A DNA stretch of 64,000 nucleotides from Pseudoalteromonas luteoviolacea H33-S (GCF_001625695.1 NZ_AUXY01000056.1:124001-188000), one strand, 5' to 3'. Counted from the first letter of the stretch, positions 16,618 to 26,129 are shown. Numbers and translations are program-made. Notes: generated by a model from the sequence alone, not told the origin.

Positions 16618-18855
16618 CTATTTTCCTTTTACTGTCGACACCAAACATGTCGTTGCACTGAGCTGTGTATTCACACTCATTACCAATACGGACTCTGGTT
16701 TACTGGTATTTTGCAATGCCACGTCACGGCCCATAAACATGCGTCCGTTCAGTGCACAGGTGGCAAGGCTAATTGCATCAAGACTTTGGCACGCAATGCC
16801 CGATTCTTTATACGCTCTGCCATTAATCACTTGAGCAGTTGAAAACTGCGCTTGTAGCGCTTTTGAAATCGCCTCAAATTGTTCAGCGTTAACCATTGAA
16901 AGGACTATCAAATCTGGTTTTGCTGCAAGTTGTGCAAGCGCTGCACAGTCCCACTGTTGGCTGTCTTCATCAAATACCCAACGACCGGCATTGAAATCAC
17001 TCACTTGCGCGAGTGCTCGACTCGCACGCGGGTCTTGTTCATTGACCGCGACCAGCGCATTGGCTGAACTTGCCAACCTGTGCTCATCCACTTGCATTTG
17101 CTGCCAAACTAAATCAGATGTGTCGCTCTTGTCTTCTGCGCTACACACCAAAGCACAGGCAATTTTGTCTTCACTTAAATCCATAAATGCATGCCACAGC
17201 GCGTGCATACCTTCATTGCCTAAGTCGCTAAAATTGGCAGAGCAGCCTTTTAAATCAAATGCCAAAGCTAGGTTTCCAAGCGGCGCATTGAGCACGGTAT
17301 CTGGAAACAAAGTACTCTTGACTCCTGTCGGACCATATTCTTGTAAGTCAGACAGATTACGTTGCTGTACTTGAGATGCCCCCAAAGTAGTGCCGAAGTA
17401 CGCACCCATGGGCGGCTTTTCAGCATCACTGTAATCCACATCCGCACCGCTAAAGGCAAGGTATGATGCGCCAATGGCATATTGACCTATGGTACTCATG
17501 CGACGACGATATAGTTTTGCTTGGAAAGGCTTTAAGGCAAACTCTCCCTCATAGCTAAGCAAAGGTTGATCTGCACCATTGCTATAACCACCTTGCTCAG
17601 CAATGCAGCCGTGCCCAAGGATATAAACCTTCTTACCCTCAGCCTTAGGAATGGCTGAAACAGATTTACGTGCCAGCATGGTGGTATTGTGGCCGCCAAA
17701 CGCGGAATTGGTTGCGCCGATGCACTCAACCTTGTGATCTATCAGTCCATTCACAACGATATGGTGGCCTTGGCAGTCTTCGCGAATTTCATCACCATTT
17801 AATGTCGAAGGCAGTTGCCCGTTGTCGATAGCGACCAGGGCAGAAATAAACTCAATAGCACCCGCTGCGCCCAATGTATGACCAAAATAAGACTTTGAAC
17901 TTGATACTGGGATAGATACTTTATCCTGTGGGTTTAACGCAGCAAAAATGCCTTTGAGCTCCGCACCGTCATTGGCGGGAGTACCAGTTCCATGGGTGTT
18001 AATGTAATCTAGGTCTTCAGGATTCACATAACTTGAGCGCAAAGCACTTTCAAATGAGCGCCTGACACCTGCTCCATCCGGCTCAGGTGCGGTCGCATGA
18101 TATGCATCTAAACTGGAGGCTGTGCCCGCCAATTGCATGATGCTCGGTTGATTTCGAGCCTCGGCATGATTGTGATTCTCTAGCACAAGGAAGCCTGCGC
18201 CCTCACCTAGGCTTAACCCCATTTTTACGTCATAAGGAGAGCAAACTTCTGGCGCAACCGACTGCAAAGAGTGAAAGCCTGCATAAATTGTTTTCGCCAA
18301 GGCGTCGGTGCCACCGGCTATAACAATATCGACTACATCATGGTCTAAAAGCTGTTTTGCAAAGCCCAGTGCGCTGCTACTCGATGTACATGCACTGGTA
18401 AAGGTTAGTACAGGGCCCAGCACGCCAAAGTGTTTGGCTATGTTGTCACTTTGCTTGTGCGCTGGATACTCCAAAAGACCATCATGCTGATTATCCATGA
18501 TGCCCTTTTCAAGCTTTTCCATACCCGTATTTGCGTTGCCGACACACAGTGCGACACGTTTGTTTGCTATGGTAGGACGTGAGATATTTGCAGCACTCAG
18601 TGCTTCTTCTATCGCTTCAATGGCAAATAGGGTTGAAAAGTCAGGTAAATCAGTTTGTTTATCTTGATGTTTTTCTCGTACTGAGCGAACAATACCTGCA
18701 ATATCGCTCGGCAAGCCAGTCACGTCAAAACAGCTTAGTGGTGCAACTCCCGAGCGTTGTGATTGCATTGAGTTATATAACTCCTGTGCATTGTCTCCAC
18801 ACGACGAAATTACACCGTATCCGGTTATCACAACTTGTGATTTACACTCTGGCAT
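16618..18855 (-). CDS. Fused ketosynthase and chain-length-factor-like protein (type II PKS)
   Basis: 745 residues, almost twice a normal ketosynthase. Residues ~1-400 are a complete KS: active-site Cys in TSACTSSSSALG (~155), His in NTHGTGTPANDG (~288) and His in KSYFGHTLGAAGA (~325). Residues ~405-745 look like a second thiolase-fold half (YILGHGCIAEQGG, YFGTTLGASQ, FDLKGCSANFSDLGNEGM) without the KS catalytic triad, as in chain-length factors. In known aryl-polyene and type II PKS systems these are usually separate proteins forming a heterodimer; here they are one open frame. The gene overlaps the ligase stop by 14 bases. It should condense malonyl units onto the aryl starter. The CLF assignment is inferred from position and missing catalytic residues. 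Confidence 0.88.
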   Translation of the reverse strand: MPECKSQVVITGYGVISSCGDNAQELYNSMQSQRSGVAPLSCFDVTGLPSDIAGIVRSVREKHQDKQTDLPDFSTLFAIEAIEEALSAANISRPTIANKRVALCVGNANTGMEKLEKGIMDNQHDGLLEYPAHKQSDNIAKHFGVLGPVLTFTSACTSSSSALGFAKQLLDHDVVDIVIAGGTDALAKTIYAGFHSLQSVAPEVCSPYDVKMGLSLGEGAGFLVLENHNHAEARNQPSIMQLAGTASSLDAYHATAPEPDGAGVRRSFESALRSSYVNPEDLDYINTHGTGTPANDGAELKGIFAALNPQDKVSIPVSSSKSYFGHTLGAAGAIEFISALVAIDNGQLPSTLNGDEIREDCQGHHIVVNGLIDHKVECIGATNSAFGGHNTTMLARKSVSAIPKAEGKKVYILGHGCIAEQGGYSNGADQPLLSYEGEFALKPFQAKLYRRRMSTIGQYAIGASYLAFSGADVDYSDAEKPPMGAYFGTTLGASQVQQRNLSDLQEYGPTGVKSTLFPDTVLNAPLGNLALAFDLKGCSANFSDLGNEGMHALWHAFMDLSEDKIACALVCSAEDKSDTSDLVWQQMQVDEHRLASSANALVAVNEQDPRASRALAQVSDFNAGRWVFDEDSQQWDCAALAQLAAKPDLIVLSMVNAEQFEAISKALQAQFSTAQVINGRAYKESGIACQSLDAISLATCALNGRMFMGRDVALQNTSKPESVLVMSVNTQLSATTCLVSTVKGK

Positions 18856-20377
18856 TTCTTACTTTCTCCTGTAAACCCTGCAATGTCACTTTGCCCATTG
18901 CATTGGTAGGTAACTCATCAATGAATTCTATTTTGGGGATGGGTAAATCTTGGAATAACGCTCTGACTTCATCTGTGATGTCAAAATGTGAGGATCCTTT
19001 TGCAACAAAGGCTATCAGCTCTCCGCCGCGTACATTGTCTGCTTGCTCGATGAAATACACCCGCAAAGCATGTCCTGAAAACACCTGAGATAGCTTGTCT
19101 TCGATGGCCTTCAACGAGTAGCGTTTGCCCTTGAACTTAAATACGCTGTCCTTTCGGCCCAGATGTAAAATCCGGTTGTTAGCGAGTATTTCAATCTTGT
19201 CATCTAGCGGCGCACATTCGACTCCCAAAGGTAAGAAGTCAGAATAAATGAGATGTTCACCACCCGATGGTTGCAAACGAACGGTAGGCAGTAACTGGTA
19301 CGTTTGAATATGGTCTTGACCTATCATGCGATAAGCAATGGCACCTGTTTCGGTGCTACCAAGCACGTCAATGCCTTGCAGATCTGGGAGCTTGCTTTGA
19401 ACTAGCTCAGCAAACTGTGTATCCCTTTGCTCACCAAACTTGCCACCTGAGTTAACAACATAGCGATATTGAGCCGTCAAAGCACCTGACAAGTTTTGCC
19501 AAATGCTTGGCACACTCACCGCCATGACATGATTGACCGCCTCAGGCACTGGCCTTAGCAACGTATTTGATTGATACATCAAAGGAGTCTCAAGCTTAAG
19601 TGGCAACAAAAAGCTCCAAATAAACCCGTACATGTGTACAGGTGACACATAGGCGTCGATTAAATCAAGGGCACTAAAATCAAATAAAGTCGTCAGCTCC
19701 TCTACCTCTTGCACCATGCTCGCTAACGATTTTTCAATGCGCACTGGCACACCTGTGCTGCCGGAAGTTTCAAAGAAAATCACAGCCTCTTGCTGCAAAG
19801 ACGCTAACTGCTGATAAATAGACTTTGAGTCCAACAAAGACGACTCAACTTGCTTTGATTTCAAATGCGCAAAACTCACCGCATTTTCACCTTGAGGCTG
19901 TGCACTCATCAGCGGTTTATAACCACTTAAAACCGCCGCAACAGCGACCATCATCATTTTGACGGGATCCGTATCCAATACTCTCAGAGGCTTTACTTTA
20001 TCTAAGCCTTCACTTTGCAGTGCTGTGATTAATTGTGCGATATGCTGCTTAAACTCAACATCGCTATAATGATTGCCATCTGAGGAGTAAAACAGTGCAC
20101 TGTCCGTGTTTGCATTTTTAGTCGCTTTTGCCGATATAGTGCGGGTAACAATGCTGCTAACAGTATGCGTCCCTTCATAGTCCGCGTTATTAAACACGAC
20201 ACCAAATTTACGCTGACAATCAGCGTAAATTTGTAATAAGTCGACTGAATCAAGAAATAAGGGACTGCCCAATAAATCATCATCATCTGATAGCTGCGCT
20301 ATTTCTGGCTCTTCAAGTTCAACCGAGATAACAATTTGTCGACGTACCTGATTGATTAAGCCTTCAAAATCCTTCAT
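18842..20377 (-). CDS. ACP-fused acyl/aryl adenylate ligase
   Basis: 511 residues. Residues ~1-85 look like an acyl carrier domain: the attachment-site motif FLDSVDLLQIYADCQRKFGV holds the Ser at about 41. From ~90 on it is an AMP-forming ligase of unusual, compact type: FFETSGSTGVPVRIEKS (phosphate loop, ~200), YVVNSGGKFGEQ, DVLGSTETGAIAYR, and a C-terminal GRKDSVFKFKGKRYSLKAIE and LPTNAMGKVTLQGL with the final Lys. It probably activates 4-coumarate (or a related aryl acid) and loads it on an ACP to prime the polyene. The start overlaps the dehydratase stop by 4 bases. The fused ACP is the unusual part; the real substrate is not visible from sequence. Confidence 0.85.
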   Translation of the reverse strand: MKDFEGLINQVRRQIVISVELEEPEIAQLSDDDDLLGSPLFLDSVDLLQIYADCQRKFGVVFNNADYEGTHTVSSIVTRTISAKATKNANTDSALFYSSDGNHYSDVEFKQHIAQLITALQSEGLDKVKPLRVLDTDPVKMMMVAVAAVLSGYKPLMSAQPQGENAVSFAHLKSKQVESSLLDSKSIYQQLASLQQEAVIFFETSGSTGVPVRIEKSLASMVQEVEELTTLFDFSALDLIDAYVSPVHMYGFIWSFLLPLKLETPLMYQSNTLLRPVPEAVNHVMAVSVPSIWQNLSGALTAQYRYVVNSGGKFGEQRDTQFAELVQSKLPDLQGIDVLGSTETGAIAYRMIGQDHIQTYQLLPTVRLQPSGGEHLIYSDFLPLGVECAPLDDKIEILANNRILHLGRKDSVFKFKGKRYSLKAIEDKLSQVFSGHALRVYFIEQADNVRGGELIAFVAKGSSHFDITDEVRALFQDLPIPKIEFIDELPTNAMGKVTLQGLQEKVRNARV

Positions 20378-20853
20378 TCAGTTACCAATTCCTGTAATTC
20401 AATTGCTGCAACGCGTTTTTTGAACGATGCTTTAGGCGGCACGACTTCAACCTCACCACTGCAAACCAGCAGCTTGTTCTGATTTACAATGGTAATGGCC
20501 AATCGCACGTGCCGATTTGGTAATTTTTCAGACACTTTAACTTGCGCATAAATAGTGTCACCGATATACAAAGGTGCATGATGGCTTACGGTCATATTCG
20601 TCACCATAGAGCCCACACCTGGCAACTGCATACCAATAACTTGCGCAATCATGGCTGGCGCTATCCCTGCGTGGGCGATTCTGCCTGCTAACCCCATTTG
20701 CTCTGCAAACACAGCGTCTACATGCAACGGATTAAAATCCCCGGTGATCCCAGCAAAGCTATATACATCTGCCTCAGAGATAGTTTTTGAATGTACTGCA
20801 CTGTCTCCTTCATTGATTTCCCTATACGTTTTTCCAGCCGTGTAAAGAGTCAT
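20374..20853 (-). CDS. MaoC-type (R)-hydroxyacyl dehydratase
   Basis: About 159 residues from the ATG at 20853, preceded by TGAGG; an upstream GTG at 20859 sits inside the ribosome site. The hydratase-2 motif is present: GDFNPLHVDAVFAEQMG holds the Asp and His, followed by RIAHAGIAPAMIAQVIG. MaoC/PhaJ enzymes hydrate or dehydrate (R)-3-hydroxyacyl thioesters. The locus thus has two unrelated-looking hot-dog dehydratases (this and the FabZ-like protein at 14333), perhaps for early aryl and later polyene intermediates. That division of labour is inference. Confidence 0.87.
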   Translation of the reverse strand: MTLYTAGKTYREINEGDSAVHSKTISEADVYSFAGITGDFNPLHVDAVFAEQMGLAGRIAHAGIAPAMIAQVIGMQLPGVGSMVTNMTVSHHAPLYIGDTIYAQVKVSEKLPNRHVRLAITIVNQNKLLVCSGEVEVVPPKASFKKRVAAIELQELVTE

Positions 20854-20867
20854 AATCACCTCAATTT

Positions 20868-21140
20868 TTATGCTGCTAGTTGCTCAGAAATAAATTCGCT
20901 TAACGTATGAATTGACGACATTTTTTGCTGTACAAGTTCGCTTGGAAACTCTTTAAACTTCAGGCCATACTTTTTTTCTACCGCTGAAACCAAGTCTAAA
21001 AGTTCAATGCTGTCTAAATCTAAACCCGCGCCAACAAGCTCTGCGTGTTCATCGATTTCTTCCAGTGAGTCAGCCACTTCAAGCTCTTCAATTAAGATGT
21101 CAGTTTTAATAAAGGTGATGATGTCTTGTGTACTATTCAT
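20868..21140 (-). CDS. Acyl carrier protein
   Basis: 90 residues, acidic, with the phosphopantetheine attachment site in LDLDSIELLDLVSAVEKKYG (Ser at about 41-42 of the protein). ATG preceded by GGAAGAACA. Sits between the ammonia-lyase and the MaoC dehydratase and is the only free-standing ACP in the window, so it is the likely carrier for chain extension, while the ACP fused to the ligase may hold the starter. Confidence 0.92.
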   Translation of the reverse strand: MNSTQDIITFIKTDILIEELEVADSLEEIDEHAELVGAGLDLDSIELLDLVSAVEKKYGLKFKEFPSELVQQKMSSIHTLSEFISEQLAA

Positions 21141-21180
21141 TGTTCTTCCTTAGCTTAAAAAAAGTGAATTTAATCAGTGT

Positions 21181-22800
21181 TTAGTCGAATAAAAAGGCAA
21201 CCATTTCTTCAATTTCACCATCCAATGCTCGGTCTTGAATGACAGGTGAGAAGGTTTGAGCAAGCGAATCAAAGAAAGGACGAGATAAGCTGTTGAGCTT
21301 CTCTGCAGATTGGTCTTTATCAAGCACATAGTAAGCCTGACGAATTGCCATCGCTTGAATTGCAATCACTGACTTCACCAAAGATAAAATGGTTTTCAAA
21401 TCACGAGCTGCAATGGTGCCCATGCTCACGATGTCTTGGTTTAGAGCTTCAGTCGTACGGGAGAAAACCGACATAGGGCCAGACTGCTTAAGCGCTTCTG
21501 CAACCAATGCCGATGCGCTGATCTGCATCGCTTTAAAGCCGTGGTTAATCCACGCTTTGTCACCTAAGTCGTCAACAGCCACTAGGTTGTTAGGAATGCC
21601 CCCGTTTAATCTGTCATCAACAAGAATCCCCAGCTCCCGCTCTAACAATGCGCCCATATTGGCTACTTGTGGTTTAAGCGCATCACAAATTGCAGCAACA
21701 TGACCACCATAGAAGTGACCTGCGTTGAGAATTAAATCACTTTCATGGTCAATTAATGGGTTGTCATTAACTGAGTTGATTTCTACTTGAAGCACTGATT
21801 TTGCCCAGTTCAACGTATCTACCAAAGAACCTAGCACTTGTGGAGAACAGCGAATTGAGTAGCTATCTTGCAAGCGGAACTTCTCTTTTAGACCATGTTC
21901 AATCACTTGGTCATCCGTTCTTTGTCTACGCCCCAACCTTTGCTCAGGGTTAGATAAACGCTTGTAGATTAAATCAGCACAATACCTTTGACCTTGGTGC
22001 GGCTTTAATTCGTGCACTTTCGGGTGAAATGGTGACGCTCTGCCATCGATAAGTTCTACAAACAACGCAATTAACTTACATGAGATATCAATCGCTGTGT
22101 CTATCTCATTGATGGTATTAGCAGCAATGGCACTCATCACAGACGTGCCGTTCATGATTGCCAAGCCTTCTTTGGCTTTTAATTCATAAGGCGCAATGTT
22201 AAGTTCTTCCAAGACTTCAGAAGTAGGTCTAATCACGCCTTGGTAATACACATTTCTTTGTCCATTTAATGCAGCACCAATATACGAAAGTGGTGTTAAA
22301 TCACCGCTGGCACCCACGGAACCTTTAGCTGGTATTGCTGGGAATATATTGTGTTGTAAAAACAGCTCCATTTGCTTAAGCAACTCCCAACTCACGCCTG
22401 AGTAGCCTCTTGCATTACAATTTAAGCGGATCAAAAGCGTAACGGCACAGTCGCGCTCACTCAAGTACTCACCTACACCACAACCGTGATAGGCCATTAG
22501 GTTCTTTTGCAATTCTTGTGACATCACAGGCGAGATTCGATTACTGGCCGAATTCCCGAATCCAGTTGTTACACCATATATGTCATCCCTATCAGAAATA
22601 CGCTGATCTATATATCGGCGATTATTCTCAATGAGTGATTTGTGAACCTCTCCATTCAACTGCACTTTTGGATAATTGTCCTTGATAAACTTTTTAATAT
22701 CTTCAAGCGTTAGTTGGCTTATTAAGTCTATATCTAATGTCGATACTGCTTTACTTCCAGACTCAGCTTTTGATTCTGAAAAAGAGAGTTCATTACTCAT
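21181..22800 (-). CDS. MIO-type aromatic amino acid ammonia-lyase (likely tyrosine)
   Basis: About 539 residues. The ATG at 22800 (MSNELSFSESK) is preceded by AAAGGAAG; the upstream TTG frame from 22821 contains that ribosome site. The MIO-forming Ala-Ser-Gly is in KGSVGASGDLTPLSYIGA (~160), with YGVTTGFGNSASN (catalytic Tyr) near 75 and LNAGHFYGGH, SVNDNPL and IVSMGT motifs further on. At the substrate-selectivity position it reads MAYHGCGVG, that is Tyr-His, where tyrosine-specific Rhodobacter TAL has His-Leu. Family members are HAL, PAL, TAL and aminomutases. As the first gene of an aryl-polyene operon it most likely makes 4-coumarate from tyrosine; an aminomutase cannot be excluded. Confidence 0.9.
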   Translation of the reverse strand: MSNELSFSESKAESGSKAVSTLDIDLISQLTLEDIKKFIKDNYPKVQLNGEVHKSLIENNRRYIDQRISDRDDIYGVTTGFGNSASNRISPVMSQELQKNLMAYHGCGVGEYLSERDCAVTLLIRLNCNARGYSGVSWELLKQMELFLQHNIFPAIPAKGSVGASGDLTPLSYIGAALNGQRNVYYQGVIRPTSEVLEELNIAPYELKAKEGLAIMNGTSVMSAIAANTINEIDTAIDISCKLIALFVELIDGRASPFHPKVHELKPHQGQRYCADLIYKRLSNPEQRLGRRQRTDDQVIEHGLKEKFRLQDSYSIRCSPQVLGSLVDTLNWAKSVLQVEINSVNDNPLIDHESDLILNAGHFYGGHVAAICDALKPQVANMGALLERELGILVDDRLNGGIPNNLVAVDDLGDKAWINHGFKAMQISASALVAEALKQSGPMSVFSRTTEALNQDIVSMGTIAARDLKTILSLVKSVIAIQAMAIRQAYYVLDKDQSAEKLNSLSRPFFDSLAQTFSPVIQDRALDGEIEEMVAFLFD

Positions 22801-24000
22801 TTTTCTTGCTTCCTTTAACAATTAAAAAAACGGTCATTTTTAATTTATATTTAAAGTACATAATCTAATTAAATATAAATATCGCATGCACTAGTTAGCA
22901 TTTTAAAAAAGCAGCTAATGCAAAAATTTAAGTCACTCACATAGTTCATCACTGGCTTACCAAGCTTAAAAGCACTTACTTTGTGACTGAACCACCCACT
23001 CAAAAGCGTGTGTGTCATTTTTTACACCATTACATTTAATCAATCAATAGTACCCACAAGAATTACACCAAATACATTTATTGCTATAAACTTTTACAAA
23101 ATAGTGGATAAAACAGCCTTATTTAACAAAAAACACACAACAAGTGTGAGGGAATTATTTACCAAAAAGTAGGATAAAAGAGAAAGGTTAAGCTGCAACT
23201 TTCCTACACAAGGAAGTTTGAAAAAGCACTTATATATATTTATTATTACAAAAAATTTTAAAATAAAAGACAACAACAAAGTAATAGCAAATTAATAAAA
23301 ACCAACTTGACATTTTTCACACCCTTATAAATAAACTCATAAAGATGGTTTTAGAATATATGCTCAATTTTAAAACTCATAAAAAATCCCTCGTCGTACC
23401 TATATTGGTTAATTTATTATGTTATTTATATGAATACATATCATTGAATATTAAAAGGGAAAGAAATAGGTCTAAACATAATTTTATATTTTTATGAATT
23501 GATACTTTTTTGTGCAAACATTTCCATTTTTACAAGTAACCAATAAAGGTACATTCGCTAAAACTCGGTTTAAAATGCTGTTTTTATCAACAATTAAGTT
23601 TTAATGACGAGCAAAAAAAGCTGAATATTCGCTTTATAGGTCTTTACTTATTGTTTCAGGCAAAGCAATTAATGTTTAATAATTAAACAAAACTAGCTTT
23701 AATAGTATCGTTAGAGTCATATCCTAGTCATAAAGCATGCGATAAAAAGCCAAAATGGCAAAGACATAAGAGAAAGCTCTGTCACATTAATGACATATAA
23801 AAAAATAATGTGTTCCACTTTATTGCAAACCTTGCTAAAAAAAAGCCCATGTAAGTTCAAATAAATCTGCATCCAACCCAAGACGATTGAACAAAACACT
23901 CTATAAAACCGAACAACTCGTCCTTATTTTTAAGTTTTACGTCATGGCGCTTTGAAACTAGTATCAAACTAAACATGCAATATGATTGGAGTTTCATTCT
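22801..24000. other. AT-rich gene-poor gap, leader of the biosynthetic operon
   Basis: About 1.2 kb, very AT-rich, with many A and T runs. No open frame has a ribosome site and a plausible protein; a 61-codon minus-strand frame at 23094-23279 is hydrophobic but lacks support. The minus-strand promoter for the operon starting at 22800 must lie here, and so must the plus-strand promoter of the pirin gene. No regulator gene sits beside the biosynthetic locus. Confidence 0.6.
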
Positions 24001-24885
24001 GTGGCGCAAATACTCAAAGCAACCACCCACGACATTGGCGGTTTGACAGTTAGTCGGCTACTGCCACATATGAGAAAGCGCATGGTCGGCCCGTTTATCT
24101 TTTTCGACCATATGGGCCCGACCCACTTTCCAGCTGGCCAAGGGGTTGAAGTTCAACCTCACCCCCATATCGGCTTATCCACATTAACCTACTTGTTTGA
24201 GGGGCGTATCCTGCACCGTGACTCTTTAGGAAACAAATTAGAGATAGCCCCAGGTGACGTAAATTGGATGACAGCAGGAAGCGGCATTGTGCACTCCGAA
24301 AGAGAGAGCTTTGAAGTTAGAGGGGGGGAGCATGCCATCAATGGCTTGCAATCATGGGTTGCACTGCCAGAACAATACTCTGACATCGACCCAAGCTTTG
24401 AGCACATTGGCCGACATGATTTGCCGCAGATCACACATAATGGCGTCATGACGCGAGTTATAGCTGGCGAGGCTTATGGCCTTAACTCCCCAATAACAAC
24501 CTATTCAGAGATGTTTTATGTCGATATCATCGCACCAATTCAACGTACCATCACAGTGCCCAACCCAGGCCAAGAGACTGCTTTATATGTGATCTTTGGT
24601 GAAGTAACCCTCTCTGGTACCTCCTACTCGCCGGGACAATTAGTACTCTTAGATCATGAAGATACATATATAACGACTACCAGAGATACGCGTATGATCT
24701 TATTGGGCGGCGATAAATGGGAAAGTGTGCCTTATATACACTGGAATTTTATCTCCTTTAGTAAAGCGCGTATAGAACAAGCCAAGCATGATTGGCGTGA
24801 GGGCAACTTTCCCTCCATACCCGATGATGACCGTGAATATGTTCCGCTGCCAGCAAGCAAACCAAAAGCTCAGCCACTGCGCTAA
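24001..24885 (+). CDS. Pirin-family bicupin protein
   Basis: About 294 residues from a GTG at 24001 (MAQILKATTHDIGG), nine bases after GGAG; an in-frame TTG at 23986 lies before that site. Pirin hallmarks are present: FFDHMGPTHFPAGQG, the metal site HPHIGLSTLTYLFEG with HRDSLG, TAGSGIVHSER, and the second cupin ending in LLGGDKW. Pirins bind iron, and some act as quercetinases or redox regulators. The next gene (hydrolase-OsmC) starts 32 bases downstream with its own ribosome site, so the two may be co-transcribed, as for other oxidative stress genes. Confidence 0.92.
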   Translation: MAQILKATTHDIGGLTVSRLLPHMRKRMVGPFIFFDHMGPTHFPAGQGVEVQPHPHIGLSTLTYLFEGRILHRDSLGNKLEIAPGDVNWMTAGSGIVHSERESFEVRGGEHAINGLQSWVALPEQYSDIDPSFEHIGRHDLPQITHNGVMTRVIAGEAYGLNSPITTYSEMFYVDIIAPIQRTITVPNPGQETALYVIFGEVTLSGTSYSPGQLVLLDHEDTYITTTRDTRMILLGGDKWESVPYIHWNFISFSKARIEQAKHDWREGNFPSIPDDDREYVPLPASKPKAQPLR

Positions 24886-24917
24886 CAATCTAGCTTTGAT
24901 TAATTTGAGGAAAGGTA

Positions 24918-26129
24918 ATGAGAGAAAAAATTGAATTTATCAGTAATGGAAACACACTTGCAGGGCTATTGGAGCGTCCGACTCAGCATATCAAAGCAGT
25001 CGCGCTATTTGCACATTGCTTTACTTGCGGTAAAGACATTGCGGCAGCCTCCCGTATTTCAAGAGCTTTGGTAAAGCATGGCTACGCCGTGCTGCGCTTT
25101 GATTTTACAGGACTTGGCAATAGCGATGGAGATTTTGCCAATAGTAATTTTTCATCAAATCTCGAGGATTTATATGCAGCAGCAGACTATTTGCGCCAAA
25201 ACCTGCATGCACCGCAACTACTTATTGGGCACAGCTTGGGCGGCGCTGCGGTATTAGCAGCGGCGGATCAAGTTGAAGAGGTTAAAGCGGTCGTTACCAT
25301 TGGTGCACCCGCGAACGCCAAACATGTCGCACACAACTTTTCAGCTCAAATTGAGCAGATAAAACAAGCTGGTGAAGCTCAGGTTCAACTCGGTAGACGT
25401 ACTTTTAATATCAAAAAACAGTTTTTAGACGATTTAGATACGCATAGTAAGACACAACACACGTTAAAGAATAAGGCACTGCTTGTTATGCACAGCCCTA
25501 TTGATGATGTGGTTAGCATTGAGCAAGCAGAAGCAATTTATATGGCATCTAAGCACCCAAAAAGCTTTATTTCTTTAGACAATGCAGATCATCTATTGAG
25601 CAGAGCGCAGGATGCTGAATACGCTGCAACTGCAATTTCTGGATGGGCCAGTAAATACATTGAGCCACACCCAGAAACCACAACTGATGCTGTTGAAAAT
25701 GGTCATCTAGTTGTCAGCGAAAAAGACCATAAATTTACCGTGAATGTTATCAGTGACAGTCACAGCTGGCTAGCTGATGAACCAACCCAAGTCGGCGGAA
25801 AAAACCTCGGCCCCGATCCTTATGAGCATTTACTAGCAGCTCTGGGTACGTGCACAGTGATGACAATGCGCATGTATGCGACCCATAAAAACTTGCCACT
25901 CAAGCACATAAAAGTGACGTTACAGCATAAAAAAAACCATCATCAAGACTGTGACAACTGTGAGCAAAAAGACAGTTATGCAGAACTTATCACTCGAAAA
26001 GTTGAGATTGAAGGTAATTTGACACCAGAGCAAGAGCAAAGGCTGCTGGCCATTGCCGATAAATGCCCCGTGCATAAAACGCTGCATAATCACATCGAGG
26101 TCAAAACACAGTTGGTTAATGATGCCTAA
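24918..26129 (+). CDS. Bifunctional alpha/beta hydrolase-OsmC family protein
   Basis: 403 residues in two domains. Residues ~1-245 are an alpha/beta hydrolase: [28 protein letters not shown], nucleophile elbow GHSLGGAAV (~100), and a late Asp/His in HSPIDDVV and DNADHLL. Residues ~260-400 are OsmC/Ohr-like, with the redox Cys in [12 protein letters not shown] and the second in DKCPVHKTL. OsmC proteins reduce organic hydroperoxides; the fused hydrolase may release them from esters. The ATG is preceded by GAGGAAAGGTA. A histidine/cysteine-rich insert ([12 protein letters not shown]) precedes the second Cys. Confidence 0.93.
   Translation: MREKIEFISNGNTLAGLLERPTQHIKAVALFAHCFTCGKDIAAASRISRALVKHGYAVLRFDFTGLGNSDGDFANSNFSSNLEDLYAAADYLRQNLHAPQLLIGHSLGGAAVLAAADQVEEVKAVVTIGAPANAKHVAHNFSAQIEQIKQAGEAQVQLGRRTFNIKKQFLDDLDTHSKTQHTLKNKALLVMHSPIDDVVSIEQAEAIYMASKHPKSFISLDNADHLLSRAQDAEYAATAISGWASKYIEPHPETTTDAVENGHLVVSEKDHKFTVNVISDSHSWLADEPTQVGGKNLGPDPYEHLLAALGTCTVMTMRMYATHKNLPLKHIKVTLQHKKNHHQDCDNCEQKDSYAELITRKVEIEGNLTPEQEQRLLAIADKCPVHKTLHNHIEVKTQLVNDA

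Noticed and set aside
17268..17480. Short frames antisense or shifted within the KS/CLF gene
   Set aside because: Shadows of the long coding frame; compositionally unlike proteins.
1..22800. Direct identification as the bromoalterochromide cluster
   Set aside because: The gene types match but the adenylation codes (Cys-like, Thr, Asn) do not give Thr-Val-Asn-Asn-Leu, and no halogenase is in view. The left end is cut off.
23094..23279. 61-residue hydrophobic frame in the AT-rich gap
   Set aside because: Hydrophobicity follows from A/T-rich codons; no ribosome site and no similarity.
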